Below, piece after piece: positions 1 through 8,907 of a DNA stretch of 64,000 nucleotides. This DNA is from Chryseobacterium sp. Leaf180. Lineage in GTDB: Bacteria; Bacteroidota; Bacteroidia; Flavobacteriales; Weeksellaceae. Both the position numbers and the translations under genes were made by a program. Numbering within the stretch: position 1 is the stretch's first letter; every line of letters begins with the position of its first letter. The notes under the pieces are model-generated. The model saw nothing but the letters and a program-made list of their open reading frames with translations. It was not told the origin of the DNA and ran no database searches. The stretch spans positions 526,442 to 590,441 of the forward strand of contig NZ_LMPJ01000001.1 in the NCBI RefSeq assembly GCF_001424585.1, written 5' to 3'.

Positions 1-2521
1 AACCCCAAAATTCTGGTAAATTTTCTACAACATACTGATAAATGCAAAGCTGCAAAGCTTGCTTTCGATCACTGTTTCTAAAATAATCTTCAGCATTATC
101 TTTATCAATTTTTACTGAAATATTCTTCACTTTTGCGGTTTTATAATCAATAATTCTGATCTTTCCGTCAATCCGGTCAATCCGGTCAATATAACCGTAG
201 AAATTAATCTGATCATTTTCATTTAACTTAAATTCAACGTTTTCAAATTTCCGCTCGATATCGATAATTTCAAGTGCATGACCTTCTTTGATTAGATTTA
301 AATCATGATTTAAAATGGACAAAACAACTTTTTCCGCAATAGCTTTATGAATAAAATTCATTCCCTTGGTGTAAAATTCCGGATGATGTTTCAGCTTCAC
401 AATTCCTTTTGAAATATATTCATCCAGTTTATTAAGTGAATTCTGTAAATCGTTTTGTTTTAAGATTTTACCTTTAAGCTCTTCATAGATTTCTTGAAGT
501 GTGTAATGCACAAGATTTCCGTAATTTCTAACAGATAATTCTTCCTCAATTTCGTCTGCTTCAGCCGTTTTTAAAATTTTTGACAGATAAAAATCAACCG
601 GATTATACAGATAACTCGTAAGATGTGAAGCTGAAACTTTATTTTTCCAAAGCTCTAACTGTTCCAGAACAATGGGTGTTTTTTTGAAAATTACAGGTTC
701 ACTGAAAATAGGTTCTGAAGTATTTTCGACAATAATATGCTCAATTTCGTGATCGCTTTCCATCTCAATCTGTGTGATAAACCTACTTTTTTCTCCTGTA
801 TTTACACCAGAGCTCAAGGCATTGTAAAGCAGATGAACGTTCTGCGAATCCTGAATCAAACGGTAAATATGATATGCATAAATACCATCATTTTCCAGAA
901 AAGTGTGCAGATCAAAATGTTTCCGAATATCAAACGGAATGTAGGTATTGTGCGAATTTCCCAGCGGTAATTTTCCTTCGTTTACAGAAAGCAGAATCAC
1001 ATTTTCAAAGTTTAGAAGTCTGGTTTCCAGAAGTCCCATCACTTGAAGGCCTTCCAGAGGCTCACCTTCAAAATCTATATTTTCAGAATTGATGTGTTGG
1101 TTGATGAGTATTTCGAGCGTTTCCATTTTCACATCAAAACCATACGGCGACATCTGGTTTTTTATGATGCGGAACGTTTTTTCAAAATGCGAAACGTTTT
1201 CGTACTGAATATCATCCAGCGGAAGCCATTTTATCTGCTGACAATATTCATTTAACAGATCCAGAAAAGCCAATCCGGATTCGGATTTCAGCAGGAGCTT
1301 AAAATACGACAGTTTGCTTAGAAGCTCTCTGATCAGAGACGGTGAAATGTAAACAATATTTCGCTCTTCAATTTTAGATTTAAAAATATTGATGATATCT
1401 TCATCGTTTTCCGCGCGTGGCAGTTCATCAAAAATCGGATAAATGTCGCGGTAGTAATAGGAGGAATTGTTTTTCTCTAATTGTCTCTGAAGATAAAAAA
1501 GCTGTTTTACCGCATTCGAAAAAGAGAGATTTTTGAGAGGAAACCCCATTGTGATGTTTAGTTTTTCAAAATTGTGCATCACATCCAGACTTGCCGGAAG
1601 AAGATTTTCATCAAGCAGAACAACGGCGGTATTGCTCAGTTTCCGGTCCTGAATTTTCTCAAAAATATCTGGCAAAAGTTTCGTCTGCGTTACATTCCCG
1701 GAAACTTCATACACTTTTATATTTTTTAGCTGCCGAAAATCGTCTTCGATCCAGCAAAACGCACGCGAATCATTAAATTCTTTCCAAAGGCTGTGATCGC
1801 GCAAAAACCGTCCGGCTTCCTGCCTTTCATCATCAAAATAATATTTATCTGCCTGAAAAAAACATTTTGCTTTATCCCATTGCAAAAGGTTTCTCACGAG
1901 TTTTTCTTCTGTCGGCGTAAAAGCATTAAAGCCACAAAACACGAATTTCTTATCCGTTTCTTTGGCAAATTTTTCAGTTTTAATTTTCGCACATTCATGA
2001 ATCATTCCCGGCGTTGCCCAATTTTTTGCCAAAAGTTCTTTTTTCAAAATCGGCAGATACACATTCATATTCCGCCAGAAATTGAGAAACTTTTTTCGCG
2101 GTGTATTTTCATCATCACCAAGATCCTGAGCCCACTCTTTAATGCGTTCTTCGTCATACATGTAGCGGAGAACATCGCCGTCATTTTCAGAAAATTTCAG
2201 CATATCGTCCCAGTCTTTCTGCAGCGTTGGGAACCATTTCAGGAATTCCGCAAAATCATCATTCGGCAAAACTCCGGATCTTTTATATACATTAAACGAA
2301 AAAAGCCAGAGCGCAACGCCACAGATCTGCTGCTGTTCAGAAATTTCGTTAATGAGTTCCTCAATTGTGAAAAAATTTGGAAGAAAGCCTGAATATTTTT
2401 TCTCAGCAAGAATTTTGCGGATAAAAACAATCGGCCGTTTGCCGGGAAGAACAATGTTGAAGGCCGAAAGATCGCTGTTTTCAGCGAGCAGTTCATCTAC
2501 GATTTTATTTAAAAATTTCAA
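1..2521 (-). CDS. PD-(D/E)XK (RecB/AddB-like) nuclease family protein, C-terminus cut by window edge
   Basis: The leftward frame is open from 2521 to the left edge, giving about 840 residues. The N-terminus (KFLNKIVDELL, then NIVLPGKRP) looks like the helicase-like N-terminal part of flavobacterial AddB-type proteins. Near the edge it has a RecB-family nuclease signature: a G-x3-H element in RNYGNLVHYTLQEIY, then GYIDRID and, after a short gap, IIDYKT, which supply the metal-binding Asp and catalytic Lys. The start I choose is TTG at 2521, because TTG overlaps the TGA stop of the upstream DUF922 gene (TTGA), which implies translational coupling; no ATG lies nearby in frame. A role in DNA double-strand break processing is inferred from the family. 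The antisense frames in this region are shadows. Confidence 0.85.
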   Translation of the reverse strand, partial: MKFLNKIVDELLAENSDLSAFNIVLPGKRPIVFIRKILAEKKYSGFLPNFFTIEELINEISEQQQICGVALWLFSFNVYKRSGVLPNDDFAEFLKWFPTLQKDWDDMLKFSENDGDVLRYMYDEERIKEWAQDLGDDENTPRKKFLNFWRNMNVYLPILKKELLAKNWATPGMIHECAKIKTEKFAKETDKKFVFCGFNAFTPTEEKLVRNLLQWDKAKCFFQADKYYFDDERQEAGRFLRDHSLWKEFNDSRAFCWIEDDFRQLKNIKVYEVSGNVTQTKLLPDIFEKIQDRKLSNTAVVLLDENLLPASLDVMHNFEKLNITMGFPLKNLSFSNAVKQLFYLQRQLEKNNSSYYYRDIYPIFDELPRAENDEDIINIFKSKIEERNIVYISPSLIRELLSKLSYFKLLLKSESGLAFLDLLNEYCQQIKWLPLDDIQYENVSHFEKTFRIIKNQMSPYGFDVKMETLEILINQHINSENIDFEGEPLEGLQVMGLLETRLLNFENVILLSVNEGKLPLGNSHNTYIPFDIRKHFDLHTFLENDGIYAYHIYRLIQDSQNVHLLYNALSSGVNTGEKSRFITQIEMESDHEIEHIIVENTSEPIFSEPVIFKKTPIVLEQLELWKNKVSASHLTSYLYNPVDFYLSKILKTAEADEIEEELSVRNYGNLVHYTLQEIYEELKGKILKQNDLQNSLNKLDEYISKGIVKLKHHPEFYTKGMNFIHKAIAEKVVLSILNHDLNLIKEGHALEIIDIERKFENVEFKLNENDQINFYGYIDRIDRIDGKIRIIDYKTAKVKNISVKIDKDNAEDYFRNSDRKQALQLCIYQYVVENLPEFWG

Positions 2522-3054
2522 ATTTTCTGGTAATTATTAAGTTCGGCAAGTGCGTCAGCGATCATAATATTATATTCTGCCTGCTTTTCTTTATTTTGTC
2601 CGTGATCGGTTTCTTTGTCGTACCGTTGCTGAAACTTCCTGTAATCGTTGGAAATTCTCGCGTATATCGACTTGAAATATTTTTTGTAATCTGACGTGTA
2701 GGTTATCTTCTCAGCTAATTCTTTACGAAGTTTTCTTGCGTGAAGTTCGGCAATGTCAAAATGTTTTTGCTCATGAACCAACACATAATCGTTGATTCTT
2801 TTTACATCTTTCCAAGACTTATCTTCGTTGAAAATAGTAGTAATTTCTATCTTCACAGGCTTTTTTGGATCGCTGGACGTGATGCTGGAATATTCCCAGC
2901 CGCAATGCGTGTACGCAACAACATCGGCTCCTCCCAAACTATTTTTGTTGCTTTTAAAATTGTTCCAGACCAGTTTTTTATCGGCGCTCCACACGATTTT
3001 TTGTGCCGACAATAAATTAGCAGCGAAGAAAAATAAAATGAATAATCCTCTCAT
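2518..3054 (-). CDS. Secreted DUF922 domain protein, putative metal-dependent protease
   Basis: The protein has 178 residues when started at MRGLFILFFF, which gives a normal Sec signal peptide ending near LLSAQ; a start ten codons upstream (3084) would put a charged stretch before it. The mature part carries HEQKHFDIAELHARKLR at about residues 94-110, an H-x3-H type motif of the DUF922 family, annotated in databases as predicted secreted Zn-dependent proteases. Actual protease activity is unproven for the family. The gene is upstream of, and overlaps by 4 bases, the nuclease gene, so both are probably one transcript, although no functional link is obvious. Confidence 0.75.
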   Translation of the reverse strand: MRGLFILFFFAANLLSAQKIVWSADKKLVWNNFKSNKNSLGGADVVAYTHCGWEYSSITSSDPKKPVKIEITTIFNEDKSWKDVKRINDYVLVHEQKHFDIAELHARKLRKELAEKITYTSDYKKYFKSIYARISNDYRKFQQRYDKETDHGQNKEKQAEYNIMIADALAELNNYQKI

Positions 3055-3137
3055 AAAATTTCTGTGACGTTTTTTTACCGTCATTAATTAAACGAAAATT
3101 TACGATAAAAATTTGGAAGCAAATGTCTTAAAGTTCG

Positions 3138-3773
3138 TTAAGAATTAAAATTACCTTTCGAGACATAAACAACTTTTTTGGTGTCATAAAATTCTTCGTC
3201 AAAATAATTTTTCAGATTGAAAATTTCACAGCGAAGTCCGGCGAGTTCTTCTGCGAGATCGCCGCCTTTAAGGTAAAGAACGCCATTGTGCCTGGAGTTT
3301 AGCTGTTCTTTTTCAAATTTTCCTTTCAGCCAGCGAAGGAATTCCGGCATTTGCGTAACTGCACGGCTAACCACAAAATGAAATTTTTCTTTCACTTTTT
3401 CGGCTCGTCCGTGAATGGCTTTTACATTTTTTAAATCTAAACCTTCAGAAACTGTGTTCACGACGGTAATTTTCTTTCCAATAGAATCGATCAAAGTAAA
3501 ATGCGCTTCAGGGAATAAAATTGCGAGCGGAATTCCGGGGAAACCTCCGCCAGTGCCGACATCCAGAATTTTGGTTCCCGGTGCAAACTGCATCACTTTG
3601 GCAATGCCGAGCGAATGAAGAATGTGTTTTTCGTAAAGCGATTCCATATCCTTGCGCGAGATGACGTTGATTTTTTCATTCCACTCGTTGTAGAGCGCTT
3701 CAAGTTTTTCAAATTGGGAAATCTGCTGCTCGGTAAGATCCGGAAAGTATTTTAAAATAAGTTGTGCCGACAT
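3138..3773 (-). CDS. rsmG: 16S rRNA (guanine(527)-N7)-methyltransferase RsmG (GidB)
   Basis: RsmG methylates N7 of G527 in the 530 loop of 16S rRNA using S-adenosylmethionine. The protein has the SAM-binding motif ILDVGTGGGFPGIPLAI and the RsmG-typical region VKAIHGRAEKV followed by VVSRAVTQMPEFLRW. I start it at 3773 (MSAQLILKYF), giving 211 residues, the normal family length; the longer frame to 3836 adds 21 unconserved residues. It is a single gene, separated from the DUF922 gene by 83 bases and divergent from the aminotransferase at 3926. Confidence 0.93.
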   Translation of the reverse strand: MSAQLILKYFPDLTEQQISQFEKLEALYNEWNEKINVISRKDMESLYEKHILHSLGIAKVMQFAPGTKILDVGTGGGFPGIPLAILFPEAHFTLIDSIGKKITVVNTVSEGLDLKNVKAIHGRAEKVKEKFHFVVSRAVTQMPEFLRWLKGKFEKEQLNSRHNGVLYLKGGDLAEELAGLRCEIFNLKNYFDEEFYDTKKVVYVSKGNFNS

Positions 3774-3899
3774 ATATGATTTTGAAGACACAAAAATAAG
3801 ATTTATTTCAGAGAGATGTACAATGCAGATTTGCAACGTGAAATATGATAAGTTATGTGCATTTTTTCGGTTTTACCGGTAGAGATTAAAGTTTTATTA

Positions 3900-3907
3900 T
3901 ATATTTG
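3900..3907 (+). promoter_or_regulatory. Bacteroidota -7 element TATATTTG before the aminotransferase gene
   Basis: TATATTTG matches TAnnTTTG and lies 19 bases before the ATG at 3926. No clear -33 TTG is visible at the expected distance, so the call rests on the -7 box and its position. Confidence 0.45.
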
Positions 3908-3925
3908 TTTTAATACAAATACTGC

Positions 3926-5125
3926 ATGAACAAATTATCAGACCGAGTAAACAGACTGGGATATTCTCAAACTTTCGTGATGTCGAATAAGGCGAGGGAA
4001 ATGAAAGCCAGCGGAATAGATGTAATAAGTCTTACCTTGGGTGAGCCCGATTTTGATGTGCCGGATCATATAAAACAGGCTGCTTTTGACGCCATCAACG
4101 AGAACTACAGTCACTACTCGCCCGTTCCGGGATTTTTGGAACTTCGTGAAGCGATCTGCGAAAAACTGAAAAGAGATAATTCGTTAACCTACAAACCTTC
4201 CCAAATCTGCGTTTCTAATGGCGCAAAACAGGCGATCTTAAATGTTCTGGCGTCGATTATAAATGATGGTGACGAAGTTCTTCTTCCTGCGCCTTTCTGG
4301 GTGAGCTACGAAGAAATGGTAAAAATGATGGACGGCACTGCTGTTATGCTGCCAACCTCGTATGTTACTGATTATAAAATCACTGCCGAACAGCTTGAAA
4401 CTGCGATTACCGAAAAAACTAAAGCAATATTGTTCAGTTCACCATGCAATCCTTCCGGTGGATATTATACGTTTGACGAACTGAAATCTTTGGCAAAAGT
4501 GATTGCGAAATATCCGCAGATTACCGTGATTTCAGATGAAATTTATGAATACATCAACTACGAAACAAAAACAACTTCTATAGCACAGTTCCCTGAGATT
4601 TATGAACAGACTGCCGTGATAAACGGAATGTCTAAAGCGTTTGCGATGACTGGTTGGCGAATCGGATATTCTGCCTGCCCCGAATGGCTGGCAAAAGCGT
4701 GTGAAAAAATTCAGGGACAAATGACAAGCGGAGCAAATACCGTGGCTCAGCGTGCGTCGATTACCGCTTTAAAAACTGATCCTTCGGAATACCGCTACAT
4801 GATTGATGCGTTTGAAAAGCGCCGGAATATAGTCTACGAAATGATGCAGAAAATTCCCGGGTTTAAAGTTTTACTTCCAAAATCTGCATTTTATTTCTTC
4901 CCAGACGTTTCTTTCTACATTGGTAAAACTTTAAATGGAGTTCATATAAACGACAGCGATGATTTTGCTATGTTTATACTTGAACACGCATTTGTAGGTT
5001 GCGTCGGAGGTGTCTCTTTCGGAAGTAATGAATGCATCAGATTTTCCTACGCGGCTTCAGAAAAAGATTTGATTGATGCGATGACAAGAATTAAAAATCT
5101 TCTTATTGAAGTAAAATTTGATTAA
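3926..5125 (+). CDS. Pyridoxal phosphate-dependent aminotransferase, aspartate aminotransferase type (class I)
   Basis: This 399-residue fold-type I aminotransferase resembles the AspC subgroup I-beta enzymes that transfer amino groups between aspartate and 2-oxoglutarate. Visible motifs are SNGAKQAI (phosphate contact), SSPCNPSGG (substrate and PLP ring contact), ISDEIYEYI (Asp contacting the pyridine nitrogen) and GMSKAFAMTGWRIGY with the Schiff-base Lys at residue 237. The C-terminal IRFSYAAS holds the carboxylate-binding Arg. It is monocistronic, with a 108-base gap to the peroxiredoxin gene that carries a separate promoter. Exact substrate range cannot be told from sequence. Confidence 0.92.
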   Translation: MNKLSDRVNRLGYSQTFVMSNKAREMKASGIDVISLTLGEPDFDVPDHIKQAAFDAINENYSHYSPVPGFLELREAICEKLKRDNSLTYKPSQICVSNGAKQAILNVLASIINDGDEVLLPAPFWVSYEEMVKMMDGTAVMLPTSYVTDYKITAEQLETAITEKTKAILFSSPCNPSGGYYTFDELKSLAKVIAKYPQITVISDEIYEYINYETKTTSIAQFPEIYEQTAVINGMSKAFAMTGWRIGYSACPEWLAKACEKIQGQMTSGANTVAQRASITALKTDPSEYRYMIDAFEKRRNIVYEMMQKIPGFKVLLPKSAFYFFPDVSFYIGKTLNGVHINDSDDFAMFILEHAFVGCVGGVSFGSNECIRFSYAASEKDLIDAMTRIKNLLIEVKFD

Positions 5126-5171
5126 GAAATTGCCTAAAACTTCAATAGATTTTATGAATTGTAAATGACCT

Positions 5172-5199
5172 TTGCGATAGATTAATATTTTTACCTTTG
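5172..5199 (+). promoter_or_regulatory. Housekeeping-type promoter for the peroxiredoxin gene
   Basis: TTG at 5172-5174 and TACCTTTG at 5192-5199 are separated by 17 bases, matching the Bacteroidota TTG-N17-23-TAnnTTTG pattern. The ATG follows 34 bases after the -7 box. Confidence 0.65.
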
Positions 5200-5233
5200 T
5201 GCAAGAAATATTAATTAAACAAAAACAAAATTT

Positions 5234-5866
5234 ATGTCATTAGTAGGAAAAAAATTCCCAAACGTAACGATTGATGCAATGTCTGAAATGGGTGATGATC
5301 TTAGAATCAACATTTTTGAAGAAACTACGAAAAATCAACAGAAAGTTTTGCTTTTCTGGTATCCTAAAGACTTTACTTTTGTTTGCCCTACAGAATTACA
5401 CGCTTTTCAGGAGGCTGCTGCTGAGTTTGAAAAGAGAAATACAAAAATTATCGGTGCTTCTTGCGATACAAACGAAGTGCATTTTGCATGGTTAAATGTG
5501 TCTAAAGACAATGGCGGAATTGAAGGAGTTACCTATCCTTTGCTTGCCGATACGCACAGACAGCTTGCCAATCTTTTGGGAATCGTAGATCAGGATTTTG
5601 ATTACGATGAAGAAGGAAACGAGACTTATACAGGCTCAAACGTTACTTACAGAGCTACTTATCTTATCGACGAAACCGGAAAAATCTTCCATGAGTCAGT
5701 GAACGATATGCCTTTGGGAAGAAACGTGAAAGAATATATCAGACTTATTGATGCGTACACGCACGTACAGAAACACGGTGAAGTTTGCCCAGCAAACTGG
5801 GAAGAAGGAAAAGATGCTATGAAAGCAGACCGCACCTCTACCGCTGAATATTTAGCTAAAAACTAA
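5234..5866 (+). CDS. 2-Cys peroxiredoxin (AhpC/TSA family)
   Basis: The 210-residue protein reduces hydrogen peroxide and organic peroxides. The peroxidatic site is FTFVCPTELHAF (Cys51, with the conserved Pro and Thr) and the resolving cysteine is in HGEVCPANWEEG near the C-terminus, so it is a typical Prx1/AhpC-type 2-Cys enzyme. A thioredoxin-like gene follows after a terminator-like hairpin, and thioredoxin reductase (trxB) is at 45.8 kb; these would form a complete peroxide-reducing chain. A strong Bacteroidota promoter precedes it. Confidence 0.95.
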   Translation: MSLVGKKFPNVTIDAMSEMGDDLRINIFEETTKNQQKVLLFWYPKDFTFVCPTELHAFQEAAAEFEKRNTKIIGASCDTNEVHFAWLNVSKDNGGIEGVTYPLLADTHRQLANLLGIVDQDFDYDEEGNETYTGSNVTYRATYLIDETGKIFHESVNDMPLGRNVKEYIRLIDAYTHVQKHGEVCPANWEEGKDAMKADRTSTAEYLAKN

Positions 5867-5883
5867 GAGAATATCTTATTTTG

Positions 5884-5940
5884 AATGAGATAATTTGAAA
5901 ATGATTTAAAAGATTATTTAAGAATTATCTCATTTTTTAT
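5884..5940 (+). terminator. Terminator-like inverted repeat after the peroxiredoxin gene
   Basis: AATGAGATAATT at 5884-5895 pairs over 12 bases with AATTATCTCATT at 5923-5934, with a long 27-base loop and a T-run after it. The AT-rich stem and long loop make it a weaker terminator than others here. Confidence 0.5.
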
Positions 5941-5980
5941 TTTCGGGCAACATGTTCGACATATTTTTAAAATCACAATT

Positions 5981-6289
5981 ATGTATACTGAGTTAACAGA
6001 AGATACGCTGCAGAATATTGTCAGCGAAAACGATAAAGTGGTCGTACAGTACGGCGCAACGTGGTGTGGAAACTGCCGCATCATGAAACCAAAATTTAAA
6101 AAACTGGCTGCTGAAAATGACGCAATTCCTTTTCTTTACGTAGATGCAGAGAAACTGCCGGAAAGCAGAAAGCTTGCGAAAGTTGATAATTTGCCGACGT
6201 TTGCTGTCTTTAGAAATGGAGAATTGGTAAATCAGGTACAGTCGAATCAGGCAGAAAGTTTGTATAATTTATTTAATGAAATAAAATGA
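5981..6289 (+). CDS. Thioredoxin family protein with WCGNC active site
   Basis: The 102-residue protein has the thioredoxin fold with active site WCGNC (residues about 27-31) and the cis-Pro region LPTF. Classical thioredoxin has WCGPC; the Pro to Asn change is expected to alter redox potential. It has no signal peptide, so it is cytoplasmic. It overlaps the next gene by 4 bases (ATGA), and follows the peroxiredoxin gene, which suggests it reduces that enzyme; this pairing is inference. Confidence 0.9.
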   Translation: MYTELTEDTLQNIVSENDKVVVQYGATWCGNCRIMKPKFKKLAAENDAIPFLYVDAEKLPESRKLAKVDNLPTFAVFRNGELVNQVQSNQAESLYNLFNEIK

Positions 6290-6534
6290 AACTACCGATA
6301 ATAAGACAGTTTTATCAAAACCAGACTCCGGAAAATTTAGAAAAAACACTTGAGGTTTTAGAAAGCTTTTCTGAGTTTCGCGGAACGAGCGATGAAGATC
6401 TGAATGTTGCCGGCGAACTGATTACCAATATTTGTGGCGCTCTCGAAGTTCACTCAAATGTTCAAAACGGAATGACAGAAAAAGATGCTTTAAACTCTTT
6501 TGCGCAGAAAGTTTTGGGATCAATCGACCGATAA
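6286..6534 (+). CDS. Small DUF6952-type protein of unknown function
   Basis: This 82-residue soluble protein (MKLPIIRQFYQNQTPENLEK) resembles the small DUF6952 proteins of flavobacteria found next to peroxiredoxin/thioredoxin genes. No catalytic motif and no cysteine pair is visible; there is a single Cys in TNICGALEV. Its start overlaps the thioredoxin stop (ATGA), so it is translationally coupled and probably works with it. A strong terminator follows. Confidence 0.7.
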   Translation: MKLPIIRQFYQNQTPENLEKTLEVLESFSEFRGTSDEDLNVAGELITNICGALEVHSNVQNGMTEKDALNSFAQKVLGSIDR

Positions 6535-6558
6535 AATTTTGATTTGAATAAAAAAGAA

Positions 6559-6588
6559 AACCTGACAGGAAACTGCCAGGTTTTTTTA
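6559..6588 (+). terminator. Rho-independent terminator
   Basis: CCTGACAG-GAAA-CTGCCAGG is an 8-base stem with a single mismatch, a GNRA tetraloop and seven Ts (6581-6587). It ends the peroxiredoxin/thioredoxin region, and can also serve the converging BI-1 gene. Confidence 0.85.
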
Positions 6589-6607
6589 TTTACACATGAT
6601 AGATTCT

Positions 6608-7297
6608 CTATCCTCTTCGGCTCATTAAAATTCTTAAAATATACCAGAAAAGCAGCATAATAGAAGCAAAAAGCTGCAATGCCGCGCCTACGTATTGAGA
6701 AGTTGAATACTGCTCTTTAAGTTTGCTGGTTTGATAAAGAATCGTTGCTGAAGCCAAAATAACCATTCCTACCGAAAACCAAAGTCCGAGATCGAAACCG
6801 AAAATCATTCCAGCTGCAATCAAACCAATCGCGATAAAACCACCGATTGTAATGATGTTTTGAAGGAATGAAAAATCTTTTTTTGAAGTAAAAGCCACTG
6901 CTGATATTCCTGCAAACATTGCTACAGTAAGCGTTGCTGCCTGAAAAATCACCTGTCCACCATCTGTATACGCCATCGCCAGATACATCATTGGCAAAAA
7001 AATCACAGCCTGCAAAACAACATAAAAAGCCAAACCGCCGTACTGCACCGATTTGCTTTGAGATAGCGACCATTTTTCGGCAAGAAAAGAGGCTAGCCAA
7101 AAAACTCCCAGTACCAAAAGCCAGCTGTAGCGCTGCCCGATCATCATAAAAATAAGTTCGGCGGGAACTGTTTTGAGCAAAATGGTTTCCAGAGCCATAA
7201 ATGCCAAAATAGCTAAAGCAACATGCGTGTAGGTTTTCCTGTAAAATTCTGCTTTTTCTACATCCGTAGATTGCATCACGAGATTGTTTGTAAACAT
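6608..7297 (-). CDS. Bax inhibitor-1/YccA family membrane protein
   Basis: The 229-residue protein has seven predicted hydrophobic segments and the BI-1 pattern of a short cytoplasmic N-terminus (VEKAEFYRKTYTHVALAIL) and a C-terminal ILYQTSKLKEQY. Members are inner-membrane proteins linked to calcium leak and stress tolerance; the bacterial role is not settled. It lies 15 bases downstream of the secreted protein gene at 7313 and probably shares its transcript. Confidence 0.88.
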   Translation of the reverse strand: MFTNNLVMQSTDVEKAEFYRKTYTHVALAILAFMALETILLKTVPAELIFMMIGQRYSWLLVLGVFWLASFLAEKWSLSQSKSVQYGGLAFYVVLQAVIFLPMMYLAMAYTDGGQVIFQAATLTVAMFAGISAVAFTSKKDFSFLQNIITIGGFIAIGLIAAGMIFGFDLGLWFSVGMVILASATILYQTSKLKEQYSTSQYVGAALQLFASIMLLFWYILRILMSRRG

Positions 7298-7312
7298 AAT
7301 TATATTAATTTT

Positions 7313-7777
7313 TTAAATTGAACTTTGTCTGTACGGTTTTATACCTAAAATTTTTCCGTCTTCTTCAAAAACTGCGGTGATGATTTCTTTAGGCTCTTTG
7401 GCTTTGTCATCACTATATTTATACTGAATCATTGGATAGTTTTTACCTCCGATTGTGGATTTGTAACCGGTTTTATAAATGGTTAGTTTTCGGCTCAGAT
7501 TGATGTCTTTTGAAAGTTTAGTAAAAACTTGCTCGGTAACCATTTGCTTTGCCTTACTGCCTAACAAAGATTCCATTGAAGGTCGGTCAGAAATTTTTAA
7601 TGCTTCGATGAATTTCTCAAAGTTTGGATTATATAATTTAATCTGCTCGGCACTTAGCTGAAGCTTTTCCTCGGTTGTCTTCTCTATTTTTTCCGATTTC
7701 TTTACAGAAGTCTTCTTCTTTTGAGCAAAAGAAAACTGTGTGAAAAGAATTAAAAACAATAAAATAATAGGTCTCAT
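7313..7777 (-). CDS. Secreted protein of unknown function
   Basis: The 154-residue protein has a clear signal peptide (MRPIILLFLILFTQFSFAQ) followed by a Lys/Glu-rich linker and a roughly 110-residue domain with IYKTGYKS and FEEDGKILGIKPYRQ. The closing strand resembles small DUF3887-like folds, but I do not recognise the family with confidence. It is upstream of the BI-1 gene with a 15-base gap. Confidence 0.6.
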   Translation of the reverse strand: MRPIILLFLILFTQFSFAQKKKTSVKKSEKIEKTTEEKLQLSAEQIKLYNPNFEKFIEALKISDRPSMESLLGSKAKQMVTEQVFTKLSKDINLSRKLTIYKTGYKSTIGGKNYPMIQYKYSDDKAKEPKEIITAVFEEDGKILGIKPYRQSSI

Positions 7778-7813
7778 TTTGTGGATATTATAACGTAAAT
7801 GTACTGAAAACTT

Positions 7814-8848
7814 CTATATGACTTCTAAAAATCTCATCGTATCAACATTATCTGCGTATGTGTCGAGCGACGGGTTTTGCGCACTTCCCAAAGGAATAGA
7901 ATCTATTCCCAAATCTGGATTTGCCACCACACACTGAATGTCTTTTTCGTTTTCCTGCAAGAAAGATTTCACTTCGTCTAAAGAAGAATATCTGCTGAAA
8001 TTAATAACCGAAAGCGGACTGAAAAGCTGTTGGTCTTCCTTCAGCATCACAAAATTATTGTCCCAAAATAGGTCTTGATTTAAAAGATAAACAGCACGGT
8101 TGTAATCGTAATTATTCGCGTATTTATGATGATTTACAATGTCCTGATATTTTGTAAAGCTTTCGAAAATTCTGACAAGATCCATATTTTCAGGAATAAA
8201 AAGTCGGGTAACGTTTCTACATCCCAAACCGAAATAAGTGAAAATATCGTCAGCTAAAAGTTCGAGATCTTCCTGTGTTTCGTTTCCGGATAAAACAGCT
8301 GCAGAAGTTCGGTTCTTGCGGATGATATGCAGATAATCTTTAAAATAAAATTCCAAGTAACGCGCGGTATTATTGCTTCCGGTCGCGATAACCGCATCAA
8401 AATTATCCAGTCTTTCGATAAATTCAAAAGGAATTTCTGCTTCAGATAATTTTCGCCATTTGTTTAAAAGAAAAGGAAGCATTAAGCGGTCTTTCGACGA
8501 AAGCTTGATCAACGGAATATGATTGCTTAAAATCACAGAAATCACATCATGCAAACCTACCAACGGAATATTCCCTGCGAGAATAAGTCCGACTTTTTTC
8601 TGAATTTTCGATGTGCGGTAATTTTTAAGCCAGTTATTAAGTTTTTCTTCTGTAAAAAGTTCTGCCCAGTTATGTAATGCTTTCCGCTGACTTTCCTGCG
8701 TAAACCACGGATTTTCAATTTCTGATTTTTTTAAAACTTCAACTAAATCGGCATCATCTTCGCTGTACGACTCCGAATCTTTTGCCAGAAAATTACGTAA
8801 AAATTCACCTACTTGTGTAAGTCCGAAAACTTGCTTTTCCATGCTCAT
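7814..8848 (-). CDS. Acyl-CoA reductase (LuxC-like, aldehyde dehydrogenase fold)
   Basis: The protein has 344 residues when started at MSMEKQVFGL (8848); the frame extends to 8908 but those residues are not conserved-looking and would overlap the divergent ferredoxin gene. Motifs include LILAGNIPLVGLHDVISV, IKLSSKDRLMLPFL and the catalytic-Cys region YFGLGCRNVTRLF, typical of the LuxC-like acyl-CoA reductases of Bacteroidota. It would reduce fatty acyl-CoA to aldehyde with NADPH; the physiological substrate is unknown. The pair acyl-CoA reductase/ferredoxin, divergently arranged, is a common flavobacterial neighbourhood. Confidence 0.85.
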   Translation of the reverse strand: MSMEKQVFGLTQVGEFLRNFLAKDSESYSEDDADLVEVLKKSEIENPWFTQESQRKALHNWAELFTEEKLNNWLKNYRTSKIQKKVGLILAGNIPLVGLHDVISVILSNHIPLIKLSSKDRLMLPFLLNKWRKLSEAEIPFEFIERLDNFDAVIATGSNNTARYLEFYFKDYLHIIRKNRTSAAVLSGNETQEDLELLADDIFTYFGLGCRNVTRLFIPENMDLVRIFESFTKYQDIVNHHKYANNYDYNRAVYLLNQDLFWDNNFVMLKEDQQLFSPLSVINFSRYSSLDEVKSFLQENEKDIQCVVANPDLGIDSIPLGSAQNPSLDTYADNVDTMRFLEVI

Positions 8849-8856
8849 AAGTACTG

Positions 8857-8884
8857 TTGAAATAAGATATATTTCGTATTTTTG
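8857..8884 (+). promoter_or_regulatory. Housekeeping-type promoter for the ferredoxin gene
   Basis: TTG at 8857-8859 and TATTTTTG at 8877-8884 are 17 bases apart, matching TTG-N-TAnnTTTG. It sits in the 59-base gap between divergent genes, so the acyl-CoA reductase promoter must overlap it. Confidence 0.6.
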
Positions 8885-8907
8885 TGCAAATTTAAACAAA
8901 ATTAGCA

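Noticed and set aside
160..200. Tandem copies of TCCGGTCAA that look like a short repeat
   Set aside because: They encode the normal DRIDRID stretch of the nuclease motif, common in this family.
1793..2392. A 199-codon plus-strand frame rich in Phe, Ile and Lys
   Set aside because: It lies antisense to the conserved nuclease frame, has no domain and shows the composition of a shadow frame.
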